From contig NZ_JACMIA010000001.1 of NCBI RefSeq assembly GCF_014252955.1, positions 3,742,258 through 3,806,257 of the forward strand: a stretch of 64,000 nucleotides of DNA, read 5' to 3'. The notes below the pieces were generated by a model. It did not search any database. It had not been told where the DNA came from and saw only the letters and a program-made list of their open reading frames with translations. This stretch comes from Stappia sp. 28M-7 (lineage in GTDB: Bacteria > Pseudomonadota > Alphaproteobacteria > Rhizobiales > Stappiaceae). This document shows positions 27,603-36,681 of the stretch, piece after piece. The position numbers and the translations under genes are program-made. The first letter of the stretch is position 1; the number at the start of each line of letters is the position of its first letter.

Positions 27603-28337
27603 TCAGGCGAAGCGGGTAAAGAGCTCCGCCTCGCTGCTTTCGCTGTCTCCGACGGCCTCGAAGCACACGACCGGCCCCTCCGACAGGGCGGCATTGTAGG
27701 CAAAGCCTTCCGCGCACAGGCCGGAGAAGATCTCGATCATGCCGGCCTTGCCGATCTTGTGCGGATGCACTTCCAGCACGATGCGCTTGAGGCCACCGAC
27801 ACGCAGGTTTCTGAACAGGTCGAGTTCCGCGCCCTCGATGTCGGCGATGAGAACCGTGATCCCCTTTTCGGCAATAAAGGCCGAGGCATCCACTGCCGGC
27901 ACGCGCACCGTCTCTGTCACGCCCTCCTGGTCCTGGCCGATGCCGGAGCGCCAGAACTCACGGTGCAGGGTGAACTCGACGAAACCCGTCTTGAGGATCT
28001 GCGGATCGGACACGAAGGCCGCATTGATCACCTCGACGCCGGACACACCGTTCTTGCGGTGCGTCTCGCGAATATGCGGGATGAGACGGGCATCCGCCTC
28101 TACGGCGGCGTAGTAGGCAGGGCCGACATTGCGCATGACGCCGGCCGAGATGAAGCCGATGCCGGCGCCAAGCTCCAGCACCCGGTCGTCCTTGCGCACG
28201 AAGCGCGAGGCCATCGACAGCTCGGACGCCTCGTAGCGGCCGCGCCGGATTTCCTCGATGATCCGATCATTGGCAACGGTCTCGTCCAAAGACAGCACCA
28301 GCCCGCTGGTGCGATGGGTTACCAGTTGCCCCGACAT
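27603..28337 (-). CDS. FkbM family methyltransferase
   Basis: 244 residues from the ATG at 28337. SAM-binding motif I is VLELGAGIGFISAGVM, followed by the acidic AAVEADARL of motif II; the FkbM pattern continues with VPAVDASAFI, VLIADIEGAELDLFRNL and IVLEVHPHKIG. FkbM-type enzymes methylate hydroxyl groups of sugars or polyketides; no neighbouring biosynthetic genes identify the acceptor. It stands between the NarL regulator and the phosphonate genes and may be a single-gene unit. Confidence 0.88.
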   Translation of the reverse strand: MSGQLVTHRTSGLVLSLDETVANDRIIEEIRRGRYEASELSMASRFVRKDDRVLELGAGIGFISAGVMRNVGPAYYAAVEADARLIPHIRETHRKNGVSGVEVINAAFVSDPQILKTGFVEFTLHREFWRSGIGQDQEGVTETVRVPAVDASAFIAEKGITVLIADIEGAELDLFRNLRVGGLKRIVLEVHPHKIGKAGMIEIFSGLCAEGFAYNAALSEGPVVCFEAVGDSESSEAELFTRFA

Positions 28338-28500
28338 CCGATCCACTCCGTCCTTCGGCATGCGATGGCGCCACGGCCCGACCCGCAACCAACCGCATCC
28401 GTATTTTTGTCAATGCTCGCAATGCGAGCAATTCCACACTTCTTGTCGCAAAGCTTCGGGCCTTGCGCAAGAGCCGCAGTGGATGGCGATACCGAGAAGA

Positions 28501-29082
28501 TCAGCGGGGTGCCGGATCGGCCAGTTCGAGAATGGCGGCAACCAGAGCTTCGGCCGCCTCGTCGAGTTCGCCGCTATTGTCGATGGTGCAGGCGGGGGCG
28601 ACCGGAAGCTGCTCCTTGGCCCGCGCGATGCGGGCGGCAATCTCGTCCGCGCTCTCACGCCCGCGCGCGGCCAGCCGCGCGGCGAGCACCTCCGGCGCTG
28701 CGGTGATCTGTATTACCGCGAATGTAGGAAACCGCTCCTTCATGCCCGCCAGAGCCTTGCGCGACCCGTTGATCACAGCGGGATGCCCTCTTGCCAGATG
28801 GTCAGACAGGGAGGCAGGAAGCCCATAGCCTAGCCCATGCGCCCGCCAGCAATAGGCGAAGGTACCCGCGCGCTCCGCCTCATCGAACGCTTCTGCCGTG
28901 ATCGGCACATGCTCCTCGGCATCCACACTGGCCGGCCGGGTGATCGACCGGCGCACGAAAAGAACATCCGGTCGATCGGACAGGGCGGCGCGTGCCCGCG
29001 AAAGCAGCGTGTCCTTGCCGACCCCGCTCGGCCCGACGACGGCGATCAGCGGCCCCTGCCCGCCCGAAGCTGCCCCCTGCAT
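28501..29082 (-). CDS. phnN: Ribose 1,5-bisphosphate phosphokinase PhnN
   Basis: 193 residues of the guanylate kinase-like fold. P-loop GPSGVGKDT at ~18-26, then FVRRSITRPASVDAEEHVPIT, the substrate-binding block that marks PhnN. It makes PRPP from ribose 1,5-bisphosphate, the last step of phosphonate breakdown. Lies 3 nt after phnM in the same leftward operon and appears to end it. Confidence 0.94.
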   Translation of the reverse strand: MQGAASGGQGPLIAVVGPSGVGKDTLLSRARAALSDRPDVLFVRRSITRPASVDAEEHVPITAEAFDEAERAGTFAYCWRAHGLGYGLPASLSDHLARGHPAVINGSRKALAGMKERFPTFAVIQITAAPEVLAARLAARGRESADEIAARIARAKEQLPVAPACTIDNSGELDEAAEALVAAILELADPAPR

Positions 29083-29085
29083 CGG

Positions 29086-30225
29086 TCAGACCACCCGGTT
29101 GCCTTCGCGCCACACGGTGCGCACGATCGGAATGTGCTCCTCGACCCGGACACGCACCAGGTCGGCGCGCTTGCCGATGGCAATCTCGCCGCGGTCGTCG
29201 AGCCCGGCGGAGCGGGCCGGCGTGCGCGTGACCATGGCAATCGATTCCGGCAGATCGATCCCGTCGACCACCTCGCCCAGGAAGAAGGCGGACTGGATGA
29301 GGCTGAAGGGGATGTAGTCCGACGACAGGATGTCGAGCAGGCCGTTGGCCGCAAGATCCCGCGCCGAAACATTGCCGGAATGCGAGCCGCCCCGCACCAC
29401 GTTGGGAGCGCCCATCAGGACCGCCAGCCCCTGCGACTTGGACGCCCGCGCGGCCTCCAGCGTGGTCGGGAATTCCGCAACGCGGATCCCCAGTTCCACC
29501 GCCTCGTCGACATGGGCGTCAGTCGCATCGTCGTGGCTGGCCAGCATGACCCCACGCGCCCTGGCGCGCTCGGCGACGATCTTGCGGTTCTTGTCGGACC
29601 AGGTTGCCGACTGGGCCATCCGCCGCTCGCAGAAGTCGTTGAACTCCGCGTCGCTCATGCCCCGCTTACCCTTGTAGTAGACCGCGTAGGCTTCGAGGCT
29701 AACGAACTGGCGCTGCCCGGGCGAATGATCCATCAGCGAGGCGATGCGCACGCGCGGATCGTTCTCGAAAACCTCGAAGCTCTCCAGGCAATTGGGCGCG
29801 GACACTTCGCAGCGCAGATGGATGAAATGCTCCGCCCGCAGCCGATCCTTCGCCATGCCCGCCTCGATGGCATCGGCCAACCGCCGCATGTCGGCATCGG
29901 TGATGTCGGTGTCCTCGTCGAGCCCGACGCGCAGGGCATCGAAGACCGTGGTGATGCCGCTGGCAGCGATCTGCGCATCATGGGCGCAGACGGCCGCGAT
30001 AGGATTCCACCGGACCTTGGGGCGCGGCGCATAGTGGTTTTCCAGATGATCGGTATGCAGTTCGACCAGCCCGGGGATCACATAGTCGCCGCCCATGTCC
30101 TGCGCGCCCGGCAGCGACGAGGGGCCGCTGTCGATACCCGCGATGCGGCCGTCGCGCAGATGCAGCGAGCCCTCGACAACCTGGTCGGCCAGCACGATCC
30201 GGGCATTGGTCAGTATGGTATCCAT
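29086..30225 (-). CDS. phnM: Alpha-D-ribose 1-methylphosphonate 5-triphosphate diphosphatase PhnM
   Basis: 379-residue amidohydrolase. Metal-binding motif LVELHTDHLENHYAPRP near residue 55, the Lys-containing strand region, SHDDATDAHV and a C-terminal NPxR-like TRTPARSAGLDDRG segment are as in PhnM. It removes pyrophosphate from the triphosphate made by PhnGHIL to give the PhnJ substrate. Follows the DUF1045 gene by 30 nt. Confidence 0.96.
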   Translation of the reverse strand: MDTILTNARIVLADQVVEGSLHLRDGRIAGIDSGPSSLPGAQDMGGDYVIPGLVELHTDHLENHYAPRPKVRWNPIAAVCAHDAQIAASGITTVFDALRVGLDEDTDITDADMRRLADAIEAGMAKDRLRAEHFIHLRCEVSAPNCLESFEVFENDPRVRIASLMDHSPGQRQFVSLEAYAVYYKGKRGMSDAEFNDFCERRMAQSATWSDKNRKIVAERARARGVMLASHDDATDAHVDEAVELGIRVAEFPTTLEAARASKSQGLAVLMGAPNVVRGGSHSGNVSARDLAANGLLDILSSDYIPFSLIQSAFFLGEVVDGIDLPESIAMVTRTPARSAGLDDRGEIAIGKRADLVRVRVEEHIPIVRTVWREGNRVV

Positions 30226-30255
30226 CGGTCCGTCTTTCTCGAAGGGAACGGTCTG

Positions 30256-30948
30256 TCAGCCGCCTGTTCCCGCAAGCGGCGCCTGATGCAGGCAGATGAA
30301 GGGAGCACCTGGAGCCGGCTCGGCGAAGATCGCCAGCCGGTCGAAGGCGACCGGGGTCGCCACCAGTGCATCGAACTGCTCGTCCAAAGCCCGGCGAACG
30401 GCAACTGCCGTCTCGCCGTCCAGCCGGCCGCTGAGCGTCATGTGGAAGCGGAATGCGTCGAAAATATAGGGGTAGCCCCAGCTCTCGAGCAGCTCCCGCT
30501 GGTGCGGCGACAACCTCTCCGGCCTGCGGCGCGCGATCTCCGCCTCGGTAAGAGGCGCCCGGAACGGCTCGAAGTGCCGCACGATGCCGCTAGCCAACCC
30601 GTTCAGCTCGTCCACCGGGCCGGCGGGCGTCAGCGCGAAGAAGCCGTCGAGGTTCGACAGCTTCAAGCTCACGGGAGCGATGGGCCGCGTCGTGCCGCAG
30701 AAGGCATCGAAAGCGGCAACCAGTTCGTTCTCGCTCCGCCCTGCAGCCAGACGGAACGGCGCCTTCAGCGTCCCGTGAAAGCCGTAGCGCACCGCAGAGG
30801 CGATCAGGCCGGCCCGGGCCTGCGGCGAGAACCCGCCGATATTCGCCGGCTCGACCGTACGGCCGAATGCGCTGCGGCCGAGCCAGTCTTCGGCGGCGCG
30901 GACCAGCGGATGCCCGGCATCGGGCGTGAAGTAGATCGCGTATCGCAT
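30256..30948 (-). CDS. DUF1045 phosphonate-operon 2H phosphoesterase-like protein
   Basis: 230 residues. Two HxT motifs, FHGTLKAP at ~58 and FHMTLSG at ~168, are the catalytic pair of 2H phosphoesterases. The opening RYAIYFTPDAGHPLVRAAEDWLGR and the length fit the DUF1045/TIGR03223 family of phn operons. It may open the cyclic 1,2-phosphate released by PhnJ, a job done elsewhere by PhnP; no phnP is in the window. That function is inference. Leftward, 124 nt behind phnE2 and 30 nt before phnM. Confidence 0.9.
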   Translation of the reverse strand: MRYAIYFTPDAGHPLVRAAEDWLGRSAFGRTVEPANIGGFSPQARAGLIASAVRYGFHGTLKAPFRLAAGRSENELVAAFDAFCGTTRPIAPVSLKLSNLDGFFALTPAGPVDELNGLASGIVRHFEPFRAPLTEAEIARRRPERLSPHQRELLESWGYPYIFDAFRFHMTLSGRLDGETAVAVRRALDEQFDALVATPVAFDRLAIFAEPAPGAPFICLHQAPLAGTGG

Positions 30949-31072
30949 ACGTTCCGCTTTTCGTGGAGCCGAGAGCCGGTCAGGACATCTGCGCCAGGGG
31001 CCGCAACGCCATGCACCGGCCCCGGTGACGGGCAGGACCTGCCGGGACAGCCCCGACAGTAAGCCGTCAAAC

Positions 31073-32419
31073 TTACGTCCGACCGGTCCGACCGATCAAC
31101 AGGCCTCTGAGCCATCCGGACAGGCTGTCCATCGCCATCACCATCAGAATGATGAGGACGATGTAGTAGCTGACCTCCTCCCAGTCCTTCTGGGTGATGA
31201 TCGCCTGGGTGAGCAGCAGGCCGATACCGCCGCCGACGATGGCACCGATCACGGTGGCGCTGCGCGTGTTAGATTCCAGGAAGTAGAGAACCTGGCTGAG
31301 CAGCACCGGCACGATCTGCGGCATCACGCCGAAGCGCGCCTGCTGGATCGGCGAGGCGCCGGTCGACTGGACACCTTCTACCTGCTTGCGGTCGATGTTT
31401 TCCAGCGCCTCCGAGAACAACTTGCCGAAGGAGCCGGTGTCCGTCATCAGGATCGCCAGCGATCCCGTCAGCGGACCGGGCCCGAAGGCGCGGCTGAGGA
31501 TGATGGTCCAGATCAGCCCGTCGACGCCGCGCACGAAGTCAAACACACGCCTGAGCGCAAAGCGCACGATCCGTGCGGGCGTGAAGTTGGACGCGGCGAG
31601 GAACGCGAGCGGCAGTGCAACCAGCGCCGCGCCCATGGTTCCCAGGAACGCCATCAGTACCGTCTCGAACAGAGCCCAGGCGACGTCACCGTGCCGCCAC
31701 ATCTTGTTGGTCCAGAATTCCGAAAGCATGTAGGCGATGTTCGGCCTTGCCGGATCGATGCGCTCGCCCGAGACGGCGAGACCTGCCAGCTCGGACACCG
31801 ACCGGCCGCTGAACGGGCTGTCGAGCGTGAAGAAGAACAGCTCCCAGCCCGGCTCGTAGCGGAAAGTCTCGGTCCGGTTGCGGGTCATCGAGAACCGCCC
31901 CTGCGGTGTCGTCGCGGTGACGCGGGCGGACGATGCGTTGATCCAACCCGGAACCTCGCCCTCCGGCAGTTCCAGACGGATGCCCCGCCCCTCCGGCTCG
32001 ACGCGGATCACGCCGTAATCGGGAACGGTGAAACGCGCGCCCTCGCCCTCGTAGACGACTTCGTAGCCCTCGCCGAGATCGATCCGCGTGACGCCATCAT
32101 GCATGCCCACCCAGTCGGGCAGACGGCCGGGCGGATAGGTGCCCTTGTTCTCGCCTTCGATGGCCACGGTGACGTCGCCGGTGCGGTTGTCCCGCGTGAC
32201 ATGGGTCTTGTGGCTCCAGAAGTCGGACAGGAGGATCGCCGCATTGTCGGTCCTCGCATTGGCGACGATGCCCGGAATGTCGAAGGCGAAGAACACGTAG
32301 GCCAAGTAGAGGAGAACCACCGCAGGGATGGTGAAGGCAAGCCGCCGCTTGCGGTCGAAGGCGGCAACCGCCGCGTCGCCGAGCGAGCCGGCCTGCGCTG
32401 TGGAGATCATGGCAGCCAT
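31073..32419 (-). CDS. phnE: Phosphonate ABC permease PhnE with large periplasmic insertion
   Basis: 448 residues, against ~260-290 for a simple PhnE. TM1 is ~32-50. Residues ~52-225 form a soluble, beta-rich insertion (TYPPGRLPDWVGMHDGVTRIDLGEG onward). The permease core follows, with the EAA-like GKLFSEALENIDRKQVEGVQSTGAS that contacts PhnC. The start directly follows the phnE1 stop; an internal ATG at 32410 is possible. Pairs with the shorter permease upstream as a heterodimeric channel. Long PhnE2 proteins are known in related bacteria; the insert's role is unknown. Confidence 0.94.
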   Translation of the reverse strand: MAAMISTAQAGSLGDAAVAAFDRKRRLAFTIPAVVLLYLAYVFFAFDIPGIVANARTDNAAILLSDFWSHKTHVTRDNRTGDVTVAIEGENKGTYPPGRLPDWVGMHDGVTRIDLGEGYEVVYEGEGARFTVPDYGVIRVEPEGRGIRLELPEGEVPGWINASSARVTATTPQGRFSMTRNRTETFRYEPGWELFFFTLDSPFSGRSVSELAGLAVSGERIDPARPNIAYMLSEFWTNKMWRHGDVAWALFETVLMAFLGTMGAALVALPLAFLAASNFTPARIVRFALRRVFDFVRGVDGLIWTIILSRAFGPGPLTGSLAILMTDTGSFGKLFSEALENIDRKQVEGVQSTGASPIQQARFGVMPQIVPVLLSQVLYFLESNTRSATVIGAIVGGGIGLLLTQAIITQKDWEEVSYYIVLIILMVMAMDSLSGWLRGLLIGRTGRT

Positions 32420-32420
32420 G

Positions 32421-33278
32421 TCAGTGCCCCTTCACCAGCTTGTGCCGGAAATGGCTCGAAACCTGGTCGATGACGACGATGGTGGCGAAGAGCAGCAGGA
32501 AGATCGCGACAACCTGGTCGTAGCGGCCCTGCCCCCACTGCATCGCAGTCTTGAGGTCGTAACCGATGCCGCCAGAGCCGACGAAACCCAGAATGGCGGA
32601 GGCACGCACATTGATCTCGAAGCGCAGGAGCGCATAGGAAAGCCAGTTCGGCAGGACCTGCGGCAGCACGCCGAGCCACATCGACTGGCTCCAGCTCGCG
32701 CCCGCCGAGGCGAGCCCCTCGACAGGCTTGCGGTCGGCATTCTCGCTTACTTCCGAGAACAGTTTGCCCAGTGCCCCCGTCGTGTGGAAGGCGATGGCGA
32801 TCATCGCCGGCACCGGCCCGCCGCCGAGCAGAAAGATGAGCACGAGGGCGATGACGATCTCGGGGATCGCCCGCATCGCATCCATCAGCCGCCGGAACAC
32901 GGGGATCAGCGCGGGAAACCGCGCCAGCCCGCGCGTCGACAGCAGCGACAGCAGCGCGCCCCCACAGGCTCCGATCAGCGTCGCCACGCCGGCAATGTTG
33001 ATGGTCTCGATCAGGGACGGCAGAAACGTCCACATCAGGCCCGGCAGGTTGCCGGCCTTGGCAATCGCCTCGCTCACCACCTCGGACGGGAAGTCGAAGA
33101 ACTGGTGGATGCCGGTCCAGAAGCCGCCGGCATTGCGGGCATCGGCAAGCTGGAAGCCCGATACCATCAGCAGGGTGAAGACCAGCAGCAGGATGCCGCT
33201 GTACATCTGCCGCTGGCGGGCATGGGCGAGATAGTCGGCGCGGATATCGCCCGACCTAGCGGAAGCCGTGTCCGTCAT
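32421..33278 (-). CDS. phnE: Phosphonate ABC permease PhnE
   Basis: 285 residues of normal PhnE length. First helix ~28-45 (GILLLVFTLLMVSGFQLA). The coupling loop GKLFSEVSENADRKPVEGLASAGAS matches that of the second permease, so the two interact with the PhnC dimer in the same way. Preceded, after a hairpin, by phnD. The stop nearly touches the phnE2 start. Confidence 0.95.
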   Translation of the reverse strand: MTDTASARSGDIRADYLAHARQRQMYSGILLLVFTLLMVSGFQLADARNAGGFWTGIHQFFDFPSEVVSEAIAKAGNLPGLMWTFLPSLIETINIAGVATLIGACGGALLSLLSTRGLARFPALIPVFRRLMDAMRAIPEIVIALVLIFLLGGGPVPAMIAIAFHTTGALGKLFSEVSENADRKPVEGLASAGASWSQSMWLGVLPQVLPNWLSYALLRFEINVRASAILGFVGSGGIGYDLKTAMQWGQGRYDQVVAIFLLLFATIVVIDQVSSHFRHKLVKGH

Positions 33279-33313
33279 GAAGTCCTGCTACCATTGGCAT
33301 GGGCCAAAGCGCA

Positions 33314-33338
33314 CGGGCGGGACCAAGGGTCCCGCCCG
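33314..33338 (-). terminator. Strong hairpin between phnD and phnE1
   Basis: Perfect 11-bp stem CGGGCGGGACC / GGTCCCGCCCG with a 3-nt loop in the 81-bp gap. No T-run follows leftward (the next bases are GC-rich), so it is probably an mRNA-stabilising or attenuating stem. It would leave more phnCD than phnE message. Confidence 0.6.
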
Positions 33339-33359
33339 GCTGTCACGAAGATCAGTCGA

Positions 33360-34265
33360 TCAGTTGCTCTTGGCCTTGCGGACCGCGATGATCGACTCGT
33401 AGGCATCGTGGGTGATCGGGGCGAAGCCCGCGGTCTCGCCGGCGGCCACGTTGTAGGCGCACTCCGGATCCTTGCCGTGCAGGTCCTTCAGGAGCTGCGT
33501 GACCTTCTCCTTGACGTCGGCTGGCAGGGCGCGGCGCAGGACGACCGGGCCTTCCGGGATCGGCTTCGAGCGCCAGATCTCGACCAGGTCATTCATATCG
33601 ACGAGACCGGCATCGACCGCCTTGCGAAGGGCGCCGGAATTGTAGCCGTCGATCCACTCGCCCTGGCCGTCGGCCCAGGTCACGCCACCGTCGACATCGC
33701 TGTTCTTCACGGCAACGATGGTCTGCTCATGACCGCCGGTGAAGACCACTTCGCCGAAATATGCGCCGTTTTCCATGGAAGCGCCGGTCTGCTGCGGGAT
33801 CTCGATGGACGGGATCAGGTAGCCGGAGGTCGAGTTCGGGTCACCGAAACCGAACTTCTTGCCCTTCATGTCGGCCAGCGAGGTGATGCCGCTGTCCTTG
33901 CGAGCAAAACCGATGGAGTGATACGAGAACGAGCCGTCGAGGTTGGTCTTGACCAGCACGACGTCGACCGCTTCCGGATCGGTCAGGTAGGTCTTCGCGT
34001 AGCCCGAAGCGCCGAGCCAGGCCAGGTCGATGGAGCCGCCGAGCAGGCCCTGGATCACGCCGTCATAGTCGGCCGGGGTGAAGATCTTGGTCTCGACGCC
34101 GAGCAGGTCCTGCACATAGGAGCGCAGGCACTCGTTGGAGGCCAGGCGGTCCTGGGCGTTCTCGCCGCCGAGAACGCCGATGCGGAACTCGGTGATCTCC
34201 TGCGCCGTTGCACCGACAGACATGGTCGCGACCGCAGTGGCGGCCAAGAGAAGCTTCCTGAGCAT
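33360..34265 (-). CDS. phnD: Phosphonate ABC transporter substrate-binding protein PhnD
   Basis: 301 residues with a signal peptide (1-~21, ATMSVGATAQ). The mature part begins ITEFRIGVLGGENAQDRL, and has IDLAWLGASGYAKTYL, FGDPNSTSGYLIPS (the typical phosphonate/phosphite contact loop) and TWADGQGEWIDGY. Binds alkylphosphonates in the periplasm for the PhnC/E importer. Gap of 77 nt to phnC upstream. Confidence 0.95.
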   Translation of the reverse strand: MLRKLLLAATAVATMSVGATAQEITEFRIGVLGGENAQDRLASNECLRSYVQDLLGVETKIFTPADYDGVIQGLLGGSIDLAWLGASGYAKTYLTDPEAVDVVLVKTNLDGSFSYHSIGFARKDSGITSLADMKGKKFGFGDPNSTSGYLIPSIEIPQQTGASMENGAYFGEVVFTGGHEQTIVAVKNSDVDGGVTWADGQGEWIDGYNSGALRKAVDAGLVDMNDLVEIWRSKPIPEGPVVLRRALPADVKEKVTQLLKDLHGKDPECAYNVAAGETAGFAPITHDAYESIIAVRKAKSN

Positions 34266-34342
34266 ATGACGTCTCCTGAAAGAGGTCGTTTGGTGTTCGT
34301 TGCGTGTGACCGCGCGCGGAGAGCCGCGCCGGATCCTGCGGC

Positions 34343-35194
34343 TCAGGCGGAGGCGGAGGCCGTCCGCAGCATGGCCGGGGATGGGGAGACCACCGCAGCC
34401 GGCATCGGCGTGGCGGTGATGCTGGTCGAGGTGATGGCCTCGGAGATTTCGTTGCCCTCGCCATCGGTGCCGTAGATCTCGCGCACCGCTTCGGCTGTCA
34501 GCTCATTCGCGGTGCCGTCGAACACGACCCGCCCCAGCGACATGCCGATGATCCGCTCGCAATAGGTGCGCGCGGTGTCCAGCGTGTGCAGGTTGGTAAT
34601 GACGGTGATCCCTTCGCGCTCGTTGATGTCCTTGAGCGCGTCCATGACGATCTTGGCATTCAGCGGGTCGAGCGAAGCGATGGGCTCGTCAGCAAGCAGC
34701 ACCTTCGGCGATTGCATCAGCGCGCGGGCAATCGCCACACGCTGCTGCTGGCCACCCGACAGGGCCTCGGCCCGCTTCAGCGCATGCTCGGCCACGCCCA
34801 GCCGCTCCAGGATGTCGATGGCGCGCAGGATGTCGGCCTTGGGAAACAGGTTGAACACGGTCGAAAGCGTCGAGCGGGCATTCAGCGTGCCATGCAGCAC
34901 GTTGGACACGACGTCGAGGCGAGGCACGAGGTTGAACTGCTGAAACACCATCGCGCAGTCGCGCCGCCACGAGCGCAAAGCGGATCCCGACAGCGCCGAA
35001 ACCTCGGTATCGCGGAACAGGATCCGTCCGCCATTCGGATCGACCAGCCGGTTGAGCATCCGCAGCAAGGTGGACTTGCCGGCACCCGAACGGCCGATGA
35101 CACCGACCATCTGTCCGTCCGGAATGTCCAGCGTCACGCCATCCACCGCGGTCAGCAATCCGAACTTTCGCGTCACACCGTCGAGCTTGAACAT
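34343..35194 (-). CDS. phnC: Phosphonate ABC transporter ATPase PhnC
   Basis: 283 residues from the ATG at 35194, chosen because GAGGCG lies upstream and the family N-terminus [12 protein letters not shown] starts there. Walker [10 protein letters not shown], signature [15 protein letters not shown], Walker [15 protein letters not shown] ~25-residue Ser/Thr/Ala tail after the usual end ([20 protein letters not shown]...) is not found in short PhnC proteins. First gene of the phnCDE1E2 run and 45 nt behind Pho-box-like repeats. Confidence 0.95.
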   Translation of the reverse strand: MFKLDGVTRKFGLLTAVDGVTLDIPDGQMVGVIGRSGAGKSTLLRMLNRLVDPNGGRILFRDTEVSALSGSALRSWRRDCAMVFQQFNLVPRLDVVSNVLHGTLNARSTLSTVFNLFPKADILRAIDILERLGVAEHALKRAEALSGGQQQRVAIARALMQSPKVLLADEPIASLDPLNAKIVMDALKDINEREGITVITNLHTLDTARTYCERIIGMSLGRVVFDGTANELTAEAVREIYGTDGEGNEISEAITSTSITATPMPAAVVSPSPAMLRTASASA

Positions 35195-35238
35195 TTGCGC
35201 CTCAATCCTGATGATTGAAGCTTGCGTATCCTGTATAG

Positions 35239-35267
35239 ATGACAGGGAATCTGCGGTTTTATGACAA
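35239..35267 (-). promoter_or_regulatory. Pho-box-like repeats upstream of phnC
   Basis: Read leftward, TTGTCAT (35267-35261) and CTGTCAT (35245-35239) lie exactly 22 bp apart, two 11-bp PhoB repeat units, and each is followed by an A/T-rich four-base spacer. PhoB binds 11-bp direct repeats with consensus CTGTCAT. The intermediate unit is poor. The position, 45 nt before phnC, suits phosphate-starvation control. Confidence 0.55.
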
Positions 35268-35316
35268 TTCCCTGACGTTTCCCGGCTCCGAAAAAGCAAT
35301 GCGCCGGCTTATGACT

Positions 35317-35937
35317 TCACTGAATTGCCTCGTAACGGTCCAGAAACGCCTGAGGATCGAGATTTCGAAAGTCTTCGAGCGTTTCGCGCAAGCGTTCATG
35401 GCTCCAGTCCCACCAGGCAAGCGCCTGCATGCGCGCCACGACATCCGCCGGAAAGCGCTCCCGGATCAACCGCGCGGGAACGCCGCCGACAATGGTGTAC
35501 GGCGCGACATCGCGCGACACGACGGCCCCCGATCCGATCACCGCGCCATCGCCGACCGACACGCCGGGCAGGATGGTGGCACCGTGGCCGATCCAGGTGT
35601 CGTGACCGATCCGGACCCGCAGCGCACGGCGCCGCCGGAAGAAGTCGGCCTCCTGCTCGGCATCGTCCCAATAGTCGTTCGCGCGATAGGTGAAATGGTG
35701 CAGCGTTGCCCGCTCCATCGGATGATGGGTGGCATTGATCCGCACGCAGGCGGCGATGTTCGCGAACTTGCCGATCTCCGCGTTCCAGATCATCGCGTCG
35801 CGCATCACATAGGAATAATCATCCATGCGGGTCTCGCTGATGCTGACCCGCGCATCCACCTCGGTGTAGCGGCCGAACTCGCAGTCGCTGACCTCGGCGG
35901 TCGGATGGATGAACGGAGTTTCGGAAAGTCGTGCCAT
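35317..35937 (-). CDS. Hexapeptide-repeat transferase family protein of phosphonate operons (TIGR03308-like)
   Basis: 206 residues of left-handed beta-helix type: [25 protein letters not shown], the turns [31 protein letters not shown], and the closing [15 protein letters not shown]. The catalytic-type His of xenobiotic acyltransferases is present in the [16 protein letters not shown] loop. Proteins of this kind are regularly found in C-P lyase operons; an acetyltransferase role on aminoalkylphosphonates is proposed but unproven. It ends the phnGHIJKL run, 10 nt after phnL. Confidence 0.9.
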   Translation of the reverse strand: MARLSETPFIHPTAEVSDCEFGRYTEVDARVSISETRMDDYSYVMRDAMIWNAEIGKFANIAACVRINATHHPMERATLHHFTYRANDYWDDAEQEADFFRRRRALRVRIGHDTWIGHGATILPGVSVGDGAVIGSGAVVSRDVAPYTIVGGVPARLIRERFPADVVARMQALAWWDWSHERLRETLEDFRNLDPQAFLDRYEAIQ

Positions 35938-35947
35938 GCCCCGCCCC

Positions 35948-36679
35948 TCAGGCTGCGCGCGCCGGCGCGAAGCCGCGCACGTCGATGATCCGGTCTGCGA
36001 CAGCCTCGCGCACTTCCTCGTCGTGGAAGATGCCGATCTGCGCGACGCCCTGCGCCTTCTTCTGAGCGATCATCTCGATCACCACGCGCCGGTTGGCCGC
36101 ATCGAGCGAGGCGGTCGGCTCGTCGAGCAGCAACACCGGGTGATCGGTGATGAAGCCGCGGGCGATGTTCACGCGCTGCTGCTCGCCCCCGGAAAAGGTC
36201 GCGGGCGGCAGCTGCCAGAGACGCTGCGGCAGGTTGAGCCGTTCGAGCGTTTGAGCTGCCCGCTCCCGCGCGGTGGCTGCGTCGATGCCGCGCGCAACCA
36301 GCGGCTCGGCGACCACGTCGATTGCCGCAACGCGCGGAACGGTGCGCAGGAACTGGCTGACATAGCCGAGGGTCTCGCGGCGGATGGCCAGCACCAGCCG
36401 CGGCGAGGCCGCAACCAGATCGACCATCGCCTCGCCGTGGCGGATCAGGATCTCGCCGCCCGTTGCGGCATAGTTGCCATAGAGCATCTTGAGGATGGAG
36501 CTCTTGCCGGCGCCCGACGGGCCGCCGAGCACGACGCATTCTCCGGCATGCACCTCGAAGGACGCACCCTCCACCACCGGCAGTTCGAGACCGCCCTGCA
36601 GGTGCATGCAGAAGGACTTGGACAGGGCACTTGCCCGCACGGCGACGGTGCCGGCTTCGCGGCTGACGAGATCGGACAT
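35948..36679 (-). CDS. phnL: C-P lyase system ATP-binding protein PhnL
   Basis: 243 residues from the ATG at 36679, 2 nt behind phnK; a GTG at 36685 overlapping the phnK stop is the alternative. Walker [11 protein letters not shown], signature [15 protein letters not shown], Walker [13 protein letters not shown]. The N-terminal [19 protein letters not shown] stretch is characteristic of PhnL. It belongs to the PhnGHIL nucleosidase group that attaches the phosphonate to ribose triphosphate. Confidence 0.95.
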   Translation of the reverse strand: MSDLVSREAGTVAVRASALSKSFCMHLQGGLELPVVEGASFEVHAGECVVLGGPSGAGKSSILKMLYGNYAATGGEILIRHGEAMVDLVAASPRLVLAIRRETLGYVSQFLRTVPRVAAIDVVAEPLVARGIDAATARERAAQTLERLNLPQRLWQLPPATFSGGEQQRVNIARGFITDHPVLLLDEPTASLDAANRRVVIEMIAQKKAQGVAQIGIFHDEEVREAVADRIIDVRGFAPARAA

Positions 36680-36681
36680 GG

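Noticed and set aside
28414-28430. TGCTCGC-AAT-GCGAGCA inverted repeat between phnN and the FkbM gene
   Set aside because: Perfect, but without a T-run on either strand and without an adjacent regulator gene; cannot decide between weak terminator and chance.
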